A stretch of DNA of 64,000 nucleotides from positions 982,211 to 1,046,210 of the forward strand of contig NZ_JAMTCR010000003.1 in the NCBI RefSeq assembly GCF_024171945.1. Direction: 5' to 3'. Shown piece after piece: positions 8,136 to 17,397 of this stretch. A program made the translations under genes and the position numbers. A model generated the notes under the pieces. It was not told the origin of the DNA and ran no database searches. It saw only the letters and a program-made list of their open reading frames with translations. The stretch is from Actinokineospora globicatena (GTDB lineage: Bacteria; Actinomycetota; Actinomycetes; Mycobacteriales; Pseudonocardiaceae). Numbering within the stretch: position 1 is the stretch's first letter; the number at the start of each line of letters is the position of its first letter.

Positions 8136-9167
8136 GTGCCCAACGCCCGCCCGTTGCGCGTCGCATCCGTTCCCGGGCAACACGTCTACGTCCGACACCT
8201 GTCACCTCCGGCCGGAGACGCACGCGTGCGGCGGTTGCCGGACGTACCGGTCCTGGGCGCTCCTGCCGGGCAGTGGTGGCCTCCGCCCATGTTGGACCCC
8301 GGTTGGATCCACCGGAACCGCGAGGATTTCGACGTCTTCCACGTGCACTTCGGGTTCGACGACCGCACGCAGGAGCAGCTGCGGGCGTTGGTGCGCGCAC
8401 TGCGAGCGGTGCGCCGCCCCTTGGTCGTCACGGTGCACGACCTGCGCAACCCGCACCACGCCGACCCGGCCCAGCACACCGCGGCACTGGACATCCTGGT
8501 CCCGGCGGCGGCCGAGGTCGTGACGTTGACCGGGGGCGCGGCCGCGGAGATCGCTCGCCGGTGGGGCAGGGTGGCGGTCGTCGTGCCGCACCCGCACGTC
8601 GTCGACCCGATCCGCGCGCGAGCGGCGCGCCCGGAGCACGAGGGGTTCGTGATCGGGTTGCACGCCAAGAGCAAGCGGGCCAACAGCGACCCGGTCCCGG
8701 TCGCCCACGCGGTGGCCGATGCGGTGGCGCGGCTTCCTGGTGCCCGGCTGCGCATCGACGCGCACGACGACGCGGCCGGACGAGCGGTGGCCGCCCGACT
8801 CGCCGACCTCGACGTCCGGGTGCACCGACCGTTCTCCGACGACGAACTGTGGGACTACCTCACCGACCTGGACGCCTCGGTCCTGCCCTACCGGTTCGGC
8901 ACCCACTCGGGCTGGTTGGAGGCCTGCCACGACCTGGGCACCACCGTGATCGCCCCCTCGTGCGGCTACTACGCGGACCAAGGCCCGTGCCTGGTCTACG
9001 ACCACGACGAGTCTGGATTGGACAGTGCATCGCTAGCGCACGCGGTGAGCACGGCCTACCGGGAACGCCCGTCCTGGCGCGCCGATCCCGATGTCCGGGC
9101 CCGCCAACGCCAGGAGATCGCCGACCACCACGCACGCCTCTACCAGGCCGCGGTGAACCAGACGTGA
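8136..9167 (+). CDS. Glycosyltransferase (GT-B, family 4-like)
   Basis: 343 aa from GTG at 8136, where homologous-looking sequence begins (VPNARPLRVASVPGQHVYVRHL); the frame is open to 8058. FDVFHVHFGF and VVTVHDLRNPHH are GT4 acceptor-domain features. GFVIGLHAKSKRAN with VHRPFSDDELWDYL and SVLPYRFGTHSGWLEACHDLGT form the donor half; the usual E-x7-E is replaced by HSGWLEACHDLG, as seen in some actinobacterial relatives. Divergent from the three-gene GT operon and probably the same pathway. Confidence 0.78.
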   Translation: MPNARPLRVASVPGQHVYVRHLSPPAGDARVRRLPDVPVLGAPAGQWWPPPMLDPGWIHRNREDFDVFHVHFGFDDRTQEQLRALVRALRAVRRPLVVTVHDLRNPHHADPAQHTAALDILVPAAAEVVTLTGGAAAEIARRWGRVAVVVPHPHVVDPIRARAARPEHEGFVIGLHAKSKRANSDPVPVAHAVADAVARLPGARLRIDAHDDAAGRAVAARLADLDVRVHRPFSDDELWDYLTDLDASVLPYRFGTHSGWLEACHDLGTTVIAPSCGYYADQGPCLVYDHDESGLDSASLAHAVSTAYRERPSWRADPDVRARQRQEIADHHARLYQAAVNQT

Positions 9168-9234
9168 GGCCTCTGGCGCCACTGACGACGGCGGGACCGC
9201 GGAGCCCTGCCGCACGCCAGTACTGTGGCCGACC

Positions 9235-9744
9235 ATGACAAGGGTCATGATCCAACCCTCGTACGGGAAACCAGAGACGCGCAGGCACTGGGCTGACACG
9301 CTGGACGTCCTCGTGCGGTTCGGCGAATCGCCGTACCGTGAGACGCTCATGCCGGACCAGCGCGAGGAGTTGGCGTCGGCTCATCCCGGCGGTGCGGCCA
9401 GGTTCTGGGGCACGACGGCCAAGCACGACAAGCGCGTGGACGTGCTCGAACCGGGTGACGTGGTCCTGCTGACCGGCCAGCGGCACGTGCGGGCGATCGG
9501 GCGGGTGGGCAGGGTCGTGCGAAACCCGGCGTTCGCGCGGGCGTTGTGGAATCCCGACCCGCGCGACTGCCTGTGGAGCAACGTCTACAGCTTGGTTGAC
9601 TACCGGGCGACCTGGATCCCCTATGAGGGCATCTGGGCGCTACCGGGTTTTACCGCTGGTGATTACTTCATGGGATTGCGGCTTCTGGACGCCACGAAGA
9701 GCGCGACCGTCCTCAATGGACTGGATATCGACCGCGCGCCCTGA
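9235..9744 (+). CDS. EVE/PUA-superfamily-like protein
   Basis: 169 aa. Central GDVVLLTGQRHVRAIGRVGRVVRNPAFARALW, then WSNVYSL and IPYEGIWALPGF, resembles the PUA-like EVE fold that reads modified bases or RNA and often sits in restriction or defence contexts. Identification is from pattern only. There is no Shine-Dalgarno; TACTGT ends 8 bases before the ATG, so the mRNA may be leaderless. Convergent with the 48-aa gene 12 bases away. No nuclease partner adjoins it. Confidence 0.6.
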   Translation: MTRVMIQPSYGKPETRRHWADTLDVLVRFGESPYRETLMPDQREELASAHPGGAARFWGTTAKHDKRVDVLEPGDVVLLTGQRHVRAIGRVGRVVRNPAFARALWNPDPRDCLWSNVYSLVDYRATWIPYEGIWALPGFTAGDYFMGLRLLDATKSATVLNGLDIDRAP

Positions 9745-9756
9745 AGCCGCGCTTGG

Positions 9757-9903
9757 TCATGACTGGATGGTGGCGTCCAACTCCTCGGCGGGGGCGGACG
9801 GCGACACGGACTCAACGGTCTCACCTGCCTGCTCGACGGCGGGTTCGGGGTGGAGGTCGATGAGACGGGTACGGCGGGGGTTTGCGACACCGGTGAAAGA
9901 CAT
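9757..9903 (-). CDS. Small protein (48 aa), leaderless
   Basis: Begins MSFTGVANPRRTRLIDL and ends in an acidic Glu/Ser/Pro-rich tail (GETVESVSPSAPAEELDA). No signal peptide, membrane segment or cysteine. Support for being real: a consensus promoter places the transcription start on the ATG (see 9910-9949), and codon third positions are GC-rich. Family not recognised; a RiPP-type precursor, a regulator-bound peptide or a small DNA-associated protein are all possible. It is divergent from the MpaB-family gene. Confidence 0.55.
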   Translation of the reverse strand: MSFTGVANPRRTRLIDLHPEPAVEQAGETVESVSPSAPAEELDATIQS

Positions 9904-9909
9904 GTGCGA

Positions 9910-9949
9910 CTTATACCAACATTGACACCCTTGACAAACTTGACATAGG
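9910..9949 (-). promoter_or_regulatory. Consensus promoter with three 9-bp direct repeats
   Basis: Read on the minus strand, TTGTCA (9937-9932), a 16-base spacer and TATAAG (9915-9910) form a near-consensus promoter, and the ATG at 9903 is the seventh base after the -10, so transcript and translation start coincide. On the plus strand TGACA recurs at 9923, 9932 and 9941, exactly 9 bp apart, covering the -35. This looks like an array for a regulator that recognises tandem sites. Confidence 0.7.
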
Positions 9950-10047
9950 TCACCGTAACGGCGGTTCGGGAGCGGCGGGTGCCCGTCGTCCCAAGTCACA
10001 GGGCCAAGACCGTCCACCACGCCTAGCCTGGTGGTGGAGGTGGCGTC

Positions 10048-10893
10048 ATGGAATCGGTATTGAGCCCGCATCGGCTGCGGCGGTTCGCGGGCGAGCAGTT
10101 GTTCGCGCGGGTCGCCGGTCCCGACGGCCCGGCGGTGCGCGCGCGGATCCACGACTCCCCCGGCCCGCGGTGGTTCGGCCCGGATCGGCCGATCAGGGTG
10201 GTGCACGGCGACGCGTCGATGTTCGTCGGCGGGTTGCGGGCGCTGCTGCTGCAGTCGTTGCACCCGCTGGCGATGGCCGCCGTCGCGGCGCACTCCGGGT
10301 ACCGCGGCGATCCGTGGGGGCGGCTCCAGCGCACCAGCACCTTCCTGGCCACGACCACCTTCGGCACGGCCGACGACGCCCAGTCCGCCGTGGACCACGT
10401 CCGCGGCATCCACGAGCGGGTGCGCGGGACGACCGACCGCGGCGAGGCCTACCACGCAGCCGATCCACACCTGCTGACCTGGGTGCACGTCGCCGAGGTG
10501 GACAGCTTCCTGCGGGCCCACAAGCAGTTCGGCGCCCACCCGCTCGACGAGGCGGGCTACGACGGCTACGTCGCCGACACCGCCCGGATCGCCGCCGCCC
10601 TCGGCGTCACCGACCCGCCCCGAGACCAGGCCGAACTGGCAGGCACCCTCGAGGCCTTCCGCCCCGAACTGCGCCCCACCCCGCAGGCAGGCGCCGCCGC
10701 CCGGTTCCTGCTCCTCACCCCGCCGATCCCCTGGCCCGCTCGCCTCCCCTACGCCGCCCTGGCCGCGAACGCGGTCGCCACCCTCCCGCCCTGGGCCCGC
10801 TCACACCTGCGTCTTCCCCACCTCGGCGGCCCCCTGGTGCGGATCTCCGGCCACTGCCTGGTCCGCTCGATCCGCTGGGCCATGGCCCGATGA
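10048..10893 (+). CDS. Oxygenase MpaB family protein (DUF2236)
   Basis: 281 aa. The family signature is visible: [20 protein letters not shown], then [23 protein letters not shown], with later [14 protein letters not shown] supplying conserved histidines thought to bind b-type haem in this family, which includes rubber oxygenase-like and mycophenolic-acid oxygenase-like proteins. GGAGG lies 7 bases before the ATG. Substrate unknown. No redox partner is adjacent; a chemoreceptor gene follows on the same strand. Confidence 0.83.
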   Translation: MESVLSPHRLRRFAGEQLFARVAGPDGPAVRARIHDSPGPRWFGPDRPIRVVHGDASMFVGGLRALLLQSLHPLAMAAVAAHSGYRGDPWGRLQRTSTFLATTTFGTADDAQSAVDHVRGIHERVRGTTDRGEAYHAADPHLLTWVHVAEVDSFLRAHKQFGAHPLDEAGYDGYVADTARIAAALGVTDPPRDQAELAGTLEAFRPELRPTPQAGAAARFLLLTPPIPWPARLPYAALAANAVATLPPWARSHLRLPHLGGPLVRISGHCLVRSIRWAMAR

Positions 10894-11038
10894 CGACTCG
10901 CGTGTGACCAGGCCTCGGTCCACGCAGAGCGACCGTGCGACCCGACAGGGTGAAGGAGCTCAGGGCCGGTACGCCCCCGCCGATACGAGGGCAACGGTGG
11001 AGCCGCCGCCAGTACCTGTCTCCAGGGGGATCATCCGC

Positions 11039-13018
11039 ATGTCGAGTTTCCGGGGCCGTCTGCTGGCCGTGCTCGTTCCGGTCCTGGTCGTCGGCTTGGC
11101 CGTCCTGTCGGTCTTCGTCGTGGTCAGCGCGACGGGGCTGGAAGAGGACGCGCAGCGGCGGCACGGCAGCGACGTCGCCGCGAGCCTCGCCGAGCAGGTC
11201 GAGACCCAGATCGCCGCCGCCCGCACCGCCGAGCGCGCCATCGTCGCCACGGGCGCCGCCCTGCCGACGGAAAACCGCCCGCTGCTCGACGAGGTGGTCC
11301 GCGGGGCGCTGGCCGCCACGCCCGAGATCTACGACATGTACCTGTGCTTCGACGCCCCCGGCGACCCGCGCTACCCGCTGTCCAGCGTCTACCAGTACCT
11401 CTGGGTCAAGGACGGGAGTGGCACGCCCGTGCGGCAGGACCTAGACGACGCCGCGAACGCCGAGGCCATCACCTACGCCTGGTACACCGAGCCGAAGACC
11501 ACCGGCGCGGAGAGCGTCGTCGAGCCCTACTACGACGAGAACCTCAAGGCGCTGATGACCTCGGTGACCGCGCCGATGGTCCGGGACGGCCGCACCGTCG
11601 GGGTCGCGGGCGTCGACGTCACCCTCGACCAGCTCTCCAAGCAGGTGAGCGCCGCGAAGGTGTCCGAGCACGGCTACGCGATCCTGCTCTCCCGCGCGGG
11701 CACCCTGCTCGCCGCCCCCGACGCCTCGGTCGTCGGGTCCAAGACCCTGCAGCAGGCCGCGTCCGAGCCCGCGCGCGACACCGCCGCCACCCTCACGCGC
11801 CTGGCGGCCAACGGCGGCAGCGGCACCCTGGACGGCAAGAACCCGCTGGCCCAGGCAGCGGACGACGCGGTGCTGAGCTGGGCGCCGGTCGAGGGGACGG
11901 GCTGGACGCTGGTCACGGTCACCCCGATGAGCGACGTCCTGGCCCCGGTCGGCGCGCTGCGGACCAAGCTGATCGGCTTCGCGCTCGTCATCGCCCTGGT
12001 CCTGCTCGCGGCCGTCTGGTTCACCACCCGCCGCCTGACCAGCCGGATGCCCGTGCTGCGCACCGCCGCGCTCGACATCGCCCGCGGTCGCCTCGACGTC
12101 ACCCTGCCGCCGTCCGGGCGCGACGAGCTGGGCGAGCTGGCGGGGGCCTTCGGCGAGATGGTGGCCACCCTGCGCCGCACCGCCGACCACCTCCGGCGGA
12201 TCGCCGCCGGTGACCTGACCGCCCCGGTGGAGCCCGCCGGTGCCGACGACGAACTGGGCACCGCGCTCGTGGAGATGCAGCGCGGCCTGACCGCCTCGGT
12301 CCGGGCCGTGGTGGACACCGCCGACGCCCTGACCGGGTCGGCCGAGGCGCTGCGGGACCAGGCCGACGAACTGCGCGACAGCGCGACGGTGACCCACACC
12401 GAGTCGGCCGCGGCCAGCATCGGCGCGACCGAGTTCAGCGACAGCGTCGCGGAGATCGCCTCGTCCATCTCGCGCGGCTCGACGCTCGCCGCCGACGCCG
12501 AGCAGGCGACGGCCACCATGACCGCGCAGCTGCACAGCCTCGCCGGGTCGTCGGCGGCCATCGCGGGGGTGGTCGACGTGATCACCAGGATCGCCGCCCA
12601 GACCCACCTGCTCGCGCTCAACGCGACCATCGAGGCGTCCAGGGCGGGCGAGGCCGGACGCGGTTTCGCGGTCGTCGCCACCGAGGTCAAGAGCCTCGCC
12701 GAGTCGACGACGACCGCGACGGTGAGCGTCACCGAGCGCATCGCCGCCATCCAGTCCGATGTGGACGGCACGGTCCAGGTGATCGAGCGGATCGGCTCGT
12801 CCATCCGGGACATGGCCCAGCTGCAGACCACCATCGTCGCGGCGGTCGAGGAGCAGTCGGCGGCCTCGCACTCGGTGCGCGAGAGCATCGGGCACGTCAC
12901 GGACGTGGCCGCCCGCACGGAGACCAACGTCCAGGCCAGCCTCGGCCTCGCCGACGACCTCGCGGGCGCGGTCGAGCGGCTGGAACAGGTCAGCAAGAGC
13001 TTCCGGCTGCCCGGCTGA
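11039..13018 (+). CDS. Methyl-accepting chemotaxis protein (dCache-HAMP-MCP)
   Basis: 659 aa from the ATG at 11039 (GGGGGA 8 bases upstream). TM1 at about residues 6-30, extracellular Cache-type ligand domain about 35-300 ([20 protein letters not shown] and [13 protein letters not shown] are typical), TM2 about 310-332, HAMP about 332-430, and cytoplasmic signalling domain about 440-655. Its tip, [31 protein letters not shown], is intact though the coding stretch is best recognised by IEASRAGE and [11 protein letters not shown]. No cheA, cheW or flagellar gene is in the window, so it is an orphan receptor here. Confidence 0.93.
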   Translation: MSSFRGRLLAVLVPVLVVGLAVLSVFVVVSATGLEEDAQRRHGSDVAASLAEQVETQIAAARTAERAIVATGAALPTENRPLLDEVVRGALAATPEIYDMYLCFDAPGDPRYPLSSVYQYLWVKDGSGTPVRQDLDDAANAEAITYAWYTEPKTTGAESVVEPYYDENLKALMTSVTAPMVRDGRTVGVAGVDVTLDQLSKQVSAAKVSEHGYAILLSRAGTLLAAPDASVVGSKTLQQAASEPARDTAATLTRLAANGGSGTLDGKNPLAQAADDAVLSWAPVEGTGWTLVTVTPMSDVLAPVGALRTKLIGFALVIALVLLAAVWFTTRRLTSRMPVLRTAALDIARGRLDVTLPPSGRDELGELAGAFGEMVATLRRTADHLRRIAAGDLTAPVEPAGADDELGTALVEMQRGLTASVRAVVDTADALTGSAEALRDQADELRDSATVTHTESAAASIGATEFSDSVAEIASSISRGSTLAADAEQATATMTAQLHSLAGSSAAIAGVVDVITRIAAQTHLLALNATIEASRAGEAGRGFAVVATEVKSLAESTTTATVSVTERIAAIQSDVDGTVQVIERIGSSIRDMAQLQTTIVAAVEEQSAASHSVRESIGHVTDVAARTETNVQASLGLADDLAGAVERLEQVSKSFRLPG

Positions 13019-13089
13019 CCAGCGGCCGCCGGGCGCTCCGCTTGTGCGGGAACCGTTGCCGCCGCACGCTCGCCCTGACGACGACTCCG

Positions 13090-13250
13090 TGCTCGACCGC
13101 GCGGTCGTCCGGCTGAGCAGTGTGGTGGCCGCGGGGTCAGGGTGTGGGCAGGCAGCGCCGCGGTGGCGGCCGGTGGTGATCAAACCAGCCTCGCGCCGGA
13201 TCGCGGTGTGCCTGCTGATGGCGGCGGCGCTGGCTCGCTTCGCCAGTGCG
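13090..13250 (-). pseudogene. Decayed fragment of an ArsR-like regulator (copy of the 13449-14429 gene)
   Basis: Reading minus, AISRHTAIRREAGLITTGRHRG parallels AVSQHTAILRGAGLITTGRHRG of the intact gene next door, and GAAC.. is followed by one extra C that shifts the frame before ATTLLSRTTAR, parallel to ATTLLTRATAR. Only the last 55 codons or so (recognition helix and wing) are present, with no upstream sensor domain. The rest of the 13019-13448 gap holds no gene I can support. Confidence 0.75.
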
Positions 13251-13448
13251 GGTGGCGGGCGACGTCCTGCGGCGACCGGGTCCCCGCTCGAACCCGGTCC
13301 ACGTTCTGGCACGCCCGGGCCTCTGGCACGCCTCGTTCGGTGGGCGACCTTGTCACTTCCCTGGTGCCGGGAGCAATCGCCGGTCCACCTGGTCGGTTCG
13401 CGGTGTCGCGGTTCAGCGGCTCTCCAGGTCCGGACCGGCGGTGTCCAT

Positions 13449-14429
13449 TCACCGCGCCTGCCCGGTCTCGCGCGGGGCACGATCAGGGCGCCGCGCGGTC
13501 GCCCGGGTGAGCAGGGTGGTGGCCGTGGGGGTCAGGGTGTGGCAGGCGGTGCCGCGGTGGCGGCCGGTGGTGATCAGGCCCGCTCCGCGCAGGATCGCGG
13601 TGTGCTGGCTGACGGCCGAGGCGGAGGTGCCGACGTGGTGGGCGAGGGCTGTGGTGGTGGCGATGCCCTCGGCGATGGCGGCGAGGACGGTGGCCCGGGT
13701 GCGGCCCAGCAGCTTCGCCAGTCCGGCGGGCGGTTGGGGGCGTTCGGTGCGGGCGGCGGGGTAGGTCAGCAGCATGCGGTCGTTGTGCTTGAGCAGGGTG
13801 GGAGAGCGCTGGAAGTAGGACGGGACGATGTCGAGGCCCCGGCCGTCCAGGGCGGTCTCGGCCTCGAAGGGGCTGTCGACCTCGAGGGCCGTGCCGTCCC
13901 AGCGGATCAGCGGGTGCAGGCCGGTCAGCAGTCGCCCGACGCCGTCGTCGGCGAGGTCGCGGGTGCGGGTGGCGCGGTCGAGGGCGCAGGAGTGTTCGAC
14001 CGCGGCCCACTCTGGGCGGATGGCCAAGTCGTGGTAGGCGCGCAGGGAGGCCAGCAGGTCCCGGCGGACGGCGAGGTCCTTGTCCAGGCCGCGCAGTACC
14101 GACGGCATGCGACCCGACCAGCGGGCGAGCCAGTCGAGTTCGACCCGCACGCGCGCCCGGGGTGCGGCGAGCAGGGCGTCGTCGTCGACACCGGCGCCCA
14201 TGAGCGCCACCAGGTCCAAGAAGTGCGGGCCGCGCGGGGAGATCGCCGCGAGCATCCGCGACCACGGGCCCAGCCCCGCGCGGACCCGGTCGCGCCACGG
14301 CTCCAGGTGCGCCCCGTCCGCGCCGCCGCGCAGGGCGTTGAGGCTGAACAGCGTCTCCGAGACCGGTGTCGGGGACGGGAGCAGGCGGACCCTGGCGACG
14401 TCGGCGGAGCTGAGGATGAGCCGGTGCAC
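13449..14429 (-). CDS. ArsR-like winged-helix regulator with long N-terminal domain
   Basis: 326 aa from GTG at 14429. Residues 1-220 form an all-helical domain typical of actinobacterial DUF5937/ArsR-like proteins (SSADVARVRLLPSPTPVSETLFSLNAL). Residues about 235-300 are the winged helix (LLGRTRATVLAAIAEG, TTTALAHHVGTSASAVSQHTAILRGAGLI). No metal-binding cysteines, so not a metal sensor. A truncated relative lies 200 bases downstream, and a secreted protease gene is divergent across 129 bases and could be its target. Confidence 0.82.
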   Translation of the reverse strand: MHRLILSSADVARVRLLPSPTPVSETLFSLNALRGGADGAHLEPWRDRVRAGLGPWSRMLAAISPRGPHFLDLVALMGAGVDDDALLAAPRARVRVELDWLARWSGRMPSVLRGLDKDLAVRRDLLASLRAYHDLAIRPEWAAVEHSCALDRATRTRDLADDGVGRLLTGLHPLIRWDGTALEVDSPFEAETALDGRGLDIVPSYFQRSPTLLKHNDRMLLTYPAARTERPQPPAGLAKLLGRTRATVLAAIAEGIATTTALAHHVGTSASAVSQHTAILRGAGLITTGRHRGTACHTLTPTATTLLTRATARRPDRAPRETGQAR

Positions 14430-14558
14430 GGCAAGCGATCTTTCCCCGTGCTGAACCGATCCACCAGGGGGTTTAAGCGGCAGCTTCAGCGCGTCGCGGC
14501 GTGGGTGGCGGCGCGGCCAGGCTGAGGCCCAGCAGATTCCCGCAAGCAGGAGGAACCC

Positions 14559-15176
14559 TTGAGATCGGTGATCATGAAGGTGGCCTTGGTGGTGGCCATG
14601 GCCCTGGGCGTGTCGCTCAGCGCCCTGCCGACCGCCTCGGCCAAGGCCGTCGCCGCGTGCCCGGACGGCGTGTGCTCCAGCAAGTACCTCAACTACAGCG
14701 GCCAGAAGCAGATCAACGGCTACTACTGCGGCCCGGCCGCCACCCGGGTCGCGCTCTCGGTCCGGCTGATCAACGTCCCCACCCAGGACTCGCTCGCCTA
14801 CAGCCTGGGCACCACGGTCAACGGGACCGACCACATCGGCCTGGTCACCACGGTGCTGCGCAACTACGTGGGCGGCTGGTACGAGTCGAAGTGGATCGGC
14901 GGCAGCTACGCCGCGCAGTGGCAGATCGACCTGCTGGTGGCCGACGTCCGGCTCAACATCAACAACGCCTTCCCGATCGTGGCCAACGTGGTGGGCACCG
15001 CCACCGACACCAACGGCGGCAGCCACTCCTACAGCGGCGGCCACTACCTGACCGTCGTGGGCTACGAGCAGGGCGGGAACATCTCGGTGATCTACGACCC
15101 GGCCCAGGGCGTCCAGTACCGGATGGAGACCCGGAGCCTGGCCCACTGGATCGCGGGCCGCGGCTACAGCGCCTGA
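14559..15176 (+). CDS. Secreted C39-like cysteine peptidase
   Basis: 205 aa from TTG at 14559 (GGAGG 5 bases upstream; the internal ATG at 14574 is too far from it). Signal peptide about residues 1-28, cleavage near ASA. Mature part is papain-like C39_2: Cys57 in GYYCGPAATR, His162 in GGHYLTVVGYE, Asp180 in ISVIYDPAQG. No ABC transporter is attached, so it is a free secreted protease or peptidase-like protein, not a bacteriocin exporter. Convergent with the SpoIIE gene across a strong terminator. Confidence 0.82.
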   Translation: MRSVIMKVALVVAMALGVSLSALPTASAKAVAACPDGVCSSKYLNYSGQKQINGYYCGPAATRVALSVRLINVPTQDSLAYSLGTTVNGTDHIGLVTTVLRNYVGGWYESKWIGGSYAAQWQIDLLVADVRLNINNAFPIVANVVGTATDTNGGSHSYSGGHYLTVVGYEQGGNISVIYDPAQGVQYRMETRSLAHWIAGRGYSA

Positions 15177-15185
15177 CCCACTGAC

Positions 15186-15221
15186 CCCCGTGTGACCGGA
15201 AGCGCCACCGGTCACACGGGG
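15186..15221. terminator. Perfect 14-bp hairpin terminator between convergent genes
   Basis: CCCCGTGTGACCGG (15186-15199) pairs perfectly with CCGGTCACACGGGG (15208-15221), 8-base loop, followed by TTCTGCC. It sits 10 bases after the protease stop and 31 bases past the stop of the opposing phosphatase gene. Confidence 0.9.
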
Positions 15222-15252
15222 TTCTGCCGTGGTGCGGCGGCCGCCGAGCGCT

Positions 15253-16572
15253 TTATGCGAGAAGGCGTGGGTTCGCGTCGGGCCCGGGCGGGACGCGAAG
15301 GGCGAGCAGCGCGGTGTCGTCGCTGGCCCAGCCCTGGGTGTGCTGGGAGAGGCGGCGGTTGAGGTGGTCGACGGTGGCCGCGGCGGTGAGGTCGTGGCAG
15401 TCGGCGAGGGCCTGGGTGAGGCCGGTGTCGCCGAGCATGGGGGCGCCGGGGTGGTCGGCGCGGGCTTCGGTGGCGCCGTCGGTGTAGAGCAGCAGGGTGT
15501 CGCCGGGGTCGAGGTGGAAGGCGACGTCGGTGAGGTCGACGGTGGGCAGGATGCCGAGGAGGGTGCCGGGAGTGCCGAGGGGTTCGACGCGGCCGTCGGC
15601 GTGGCGCAGCAGGGGTTGGGGATGGCCTGCCAGGCACAGCGTGCCGGTGAGGCCGTCGGAGGTGGCGCGGAAGGTGAGGTGCGCGGCGGTGAGGAAGCGG
15701 CCGTCGTCGCGTTGGGCGAGCAGGGCGGCGTTCAGGCGGGCCAGGACCGTGGCTGGGGCCGGGTGGTGGCTGGCCTCGGCGCGCACGGTGTAGCGGGCCA
15801 GGGCGGTGACCTCGGCGGCGGCGACACCCTTGCCGCACACGTCACCCAGCACGGCGTGCCACTGGTCGTCCTCGCCGCGGAACAGGTCGTAGAAGTCGCC
15901 GACCACCGCGATGCCGCCGCCCGCGGGGACGTACGATGCCGCCGCCTCGACGCCCGGGACCTGCGGTAACACCGGTGGGAGCAGGCTGTCCTGCAGGCTC
16001 CGGGCCAGCCCCGCGCTCAGCTCGTGTGCGGCCACGGCGGCGGCGAGGGTCTGGCGCATGCCAATCTCGGTGCTGACCGCGCGCGCCAGGGTCGCCAGCG
16101 AGGCCAGCACCGTCGGTTCCCAGGGGTGCGGCTGGTCGTCGATGACGCACAGGCTGCCCAGGACCCGGCCGTCGCGGTCGAGGATGGGGTGCCCGGCCCA
16201 CGCCCCGATGTTCATCGGCCGCACCGACGGGTGATCCCGGGTGCGCGGGTCGTTGGGCGCGTCCGCCACGGCGAAGGTGTCGCCCAAGCCGACGAGGAAG
16301 TAGCAGAAGCTCTCCCGCACCGGGTTCTGCCGGTCGGGGATCTCGTGCAGGTCGACCCCGACGCAGGCCTTCCAGAACGAGCGCTGCTCGTCGACCAGCG
16401 TCACGAACGCCCGGTCACACCCGGTCAACCCCGCCGCCAACGCCGCGAGGTCGTCGAACGCCGCCTCCGGACCGGTGTCGAGCAGACCCGTCGCCCGCAC
16501 CGCCGCCAGCCGCGCCGGATCCGACAGGGCCGCGGGCAAGCCGTCCGGGCGGGTACCACCGGGGAACCGCAC
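15253..16572 (-). CDS. GAF-SpoIIE (PP2C) serine phosphatase
   Basis: 439 aa from GTG at 16572 (GGGAG 8 bases upstream); a GTG at 16587 adds five residues but has a poorer site. Residues about 30-185 are a GAF sensor (CDRAFVTLVDEQRSFWKAC, GSLCVIDDQP). Residues about 205-430 are a SpoIIE/RsbU PP2C domain with the metal aspartates in VVGDFYDLFR, VLGDVCGKGV, LLLYTDGATEAR and GWASDDTALLAL. It would dephosphorylate a STAS antagonist such as the protein at the left edge. The RsbW-like kinase is the next gene upstream, 76 bases away. Confidence 0.9.
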   Translation of the reverse strand: MRFPGGTRPDGLPAALSDPARLAAVRATGLLDTGPEAAFDDLAALAAGLTGCDRAFVTLVDEQRSFWKACVGVDLHEIPDRQNPVRESFCYFLVGLGDTFAVADAPNDPRTRDHPSVRPMNIGAWAGHPILDRDGRVLGSLCVIDDQPHPWEPTVLASLATLARAVSTEIGMRQTLAAAVAAHELSAGLARSLQDSLLPPVLPQVPGVEAAASYVPAGGGIAVVGDFYDLFRGEDDQWHAVLGDVCGKGVAAAEVTALARYTVRAEASHHPAPATVLARLNAALLAQRDDGRFLTAAHLTFRATSDGLTGTLCLAGHPQPLLRHADGRVEPLGTPGTLLGILPTVDLTDVAFHLDPGDTLLLYTDGATEARADHPGAPMLGDTGLTQALADCHDLTAAATVDHLNRRLSQHTQGWASDDTALLALRVPPGPDANPRLLA

Positions 16573-16648
16573 TACGCCAACTCCCACGGGTCACCCAGTC
16601 CCTTTCCCGCAGCGAGCCTGTCCAGTGCGTTGCCCGGCGCCGTGGTGC

Positions 16649-17044
16649 TCAGGTGGCCATGCCGAGTCGGGCGGTGAGGACCGTCTTGCCCAGCGTACGG
16701 GTCAGGTCGACGGTCCGGCAGATCGCCTCGATCAGGGGGAGGCCCCAACCGTGGCTGACGCCGATCCCGTCTTGGGTGGGCAGCCAGTCGCCCTCGTCGA
16801 CGACGGTCAGGACGACACCTTCGTCAGCCAGGTGGACCGACACCAGGACCGTGCCTTCGGCGCCGCGGTAGCCGTGTTGGATCGCGTTGGTCACCGCCTC
16901 GCTCGCGCACAGCACCACGTCGTCGATCAGACCGCAGGCGATACCGCTCTTCGTCAGCCACGACCGCAGGGTGCGCCGTGTGACCGCCACGCTCGCCGGG
17001 ACACCCGGCACCGACAGCGACCACGAACCAGCCGACTCGCCCAC
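16649..17044 (-). CDS. RsbW-like anti-sigma/serine kinase (HATPase)
   Basis: 131 aa from GTG at 17044 (GGAG 5 bases upstream). GHKL ATPase motifs: CASEAVTNAIQHGYRG (N-box), VVDEGDWLP (G1), HGWGLPLIEAICRTVD (G2). It would phosphorylate a STAS antagonist or hold a sigma factor, reversed by the SpoIIE phosphatase downstream on the same strand. Its start overlaps the stop of a 23-codon ORF (TAGTG), so translation may be coupled. Confidence 0.88.
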   Translation of the reverse strand: MGESAGSWSLSVPGVPASVAVTRRTLRSWLTKSGIACGLIDDVVLCASEAVTNAIQHGYRGAEGTVLVSVHLADEGVVLTVVDEGDWLPTQDGIGVSHGWGLPLIEAICRTVDLTRTLGKTVLTARLGMAT

Positions 17045-17115
17045 TACTGCTCCACCACGGCGTACCCCGGGTGCGCGTCCCAACGGGCAGGGCGTAACCC
17101 CAGATTGATGCTCAT
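17044..17115 (-). CDS. Possible 23-aa leader ORF or STAS remnant ahead of the RsbW-like gene
   Basis: ATG at 17115 with GGAGG 11 bases upstream. Begins MSINLGLRP and contains HPGYAVVEQ before TAG, which overlaps the kinase GTG. The WD-x3-GYAVVE pattern resembles the first beta strand of STAS antagonists, normally encoded just before RsbW. Either a coupled leader peptide or the stub of a deleted STAS gene. Low confidence. Confidence 0.3.
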   Translation of the reverse strand: MSINLGLRPARWDAHPGYAVVEQ

Positions 17116-17397
17116 GCCTGCGGTGTCCTCCTCGAGAAGTTGCGCACCTGGACACGACATCGCCACCGGGCCGGTACAGAGCGTCAAAATGGAGGTACCC
17201 ACCAGGCGCGCCCACCACACTGACCAGCGGCACTGGTTTCCTCGCGATGATCCACTAGGCCCGCCTGTGATCATTCATTCGGAGAACTGGCCGATTTCCT
17301 TGCGCGGATTCACTTCGCTGCCATTCGCGCCGAACATGATCTGCCGTGGGGCCTCCGACCTCTCCTCCAAGGCCGGAGGCCCGCTCACATCGCCGAG

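Noticed and set aside
11441-13480. 679-codon minus-strand frame opposite the chemoreceptor
   Set aside because: Low-complexity Gly/Asp/Arg shadow of the MCP gene. Only its first part, at 13.1-13.25 kb, shows real similarity and is reported as a pseudogene fragment.
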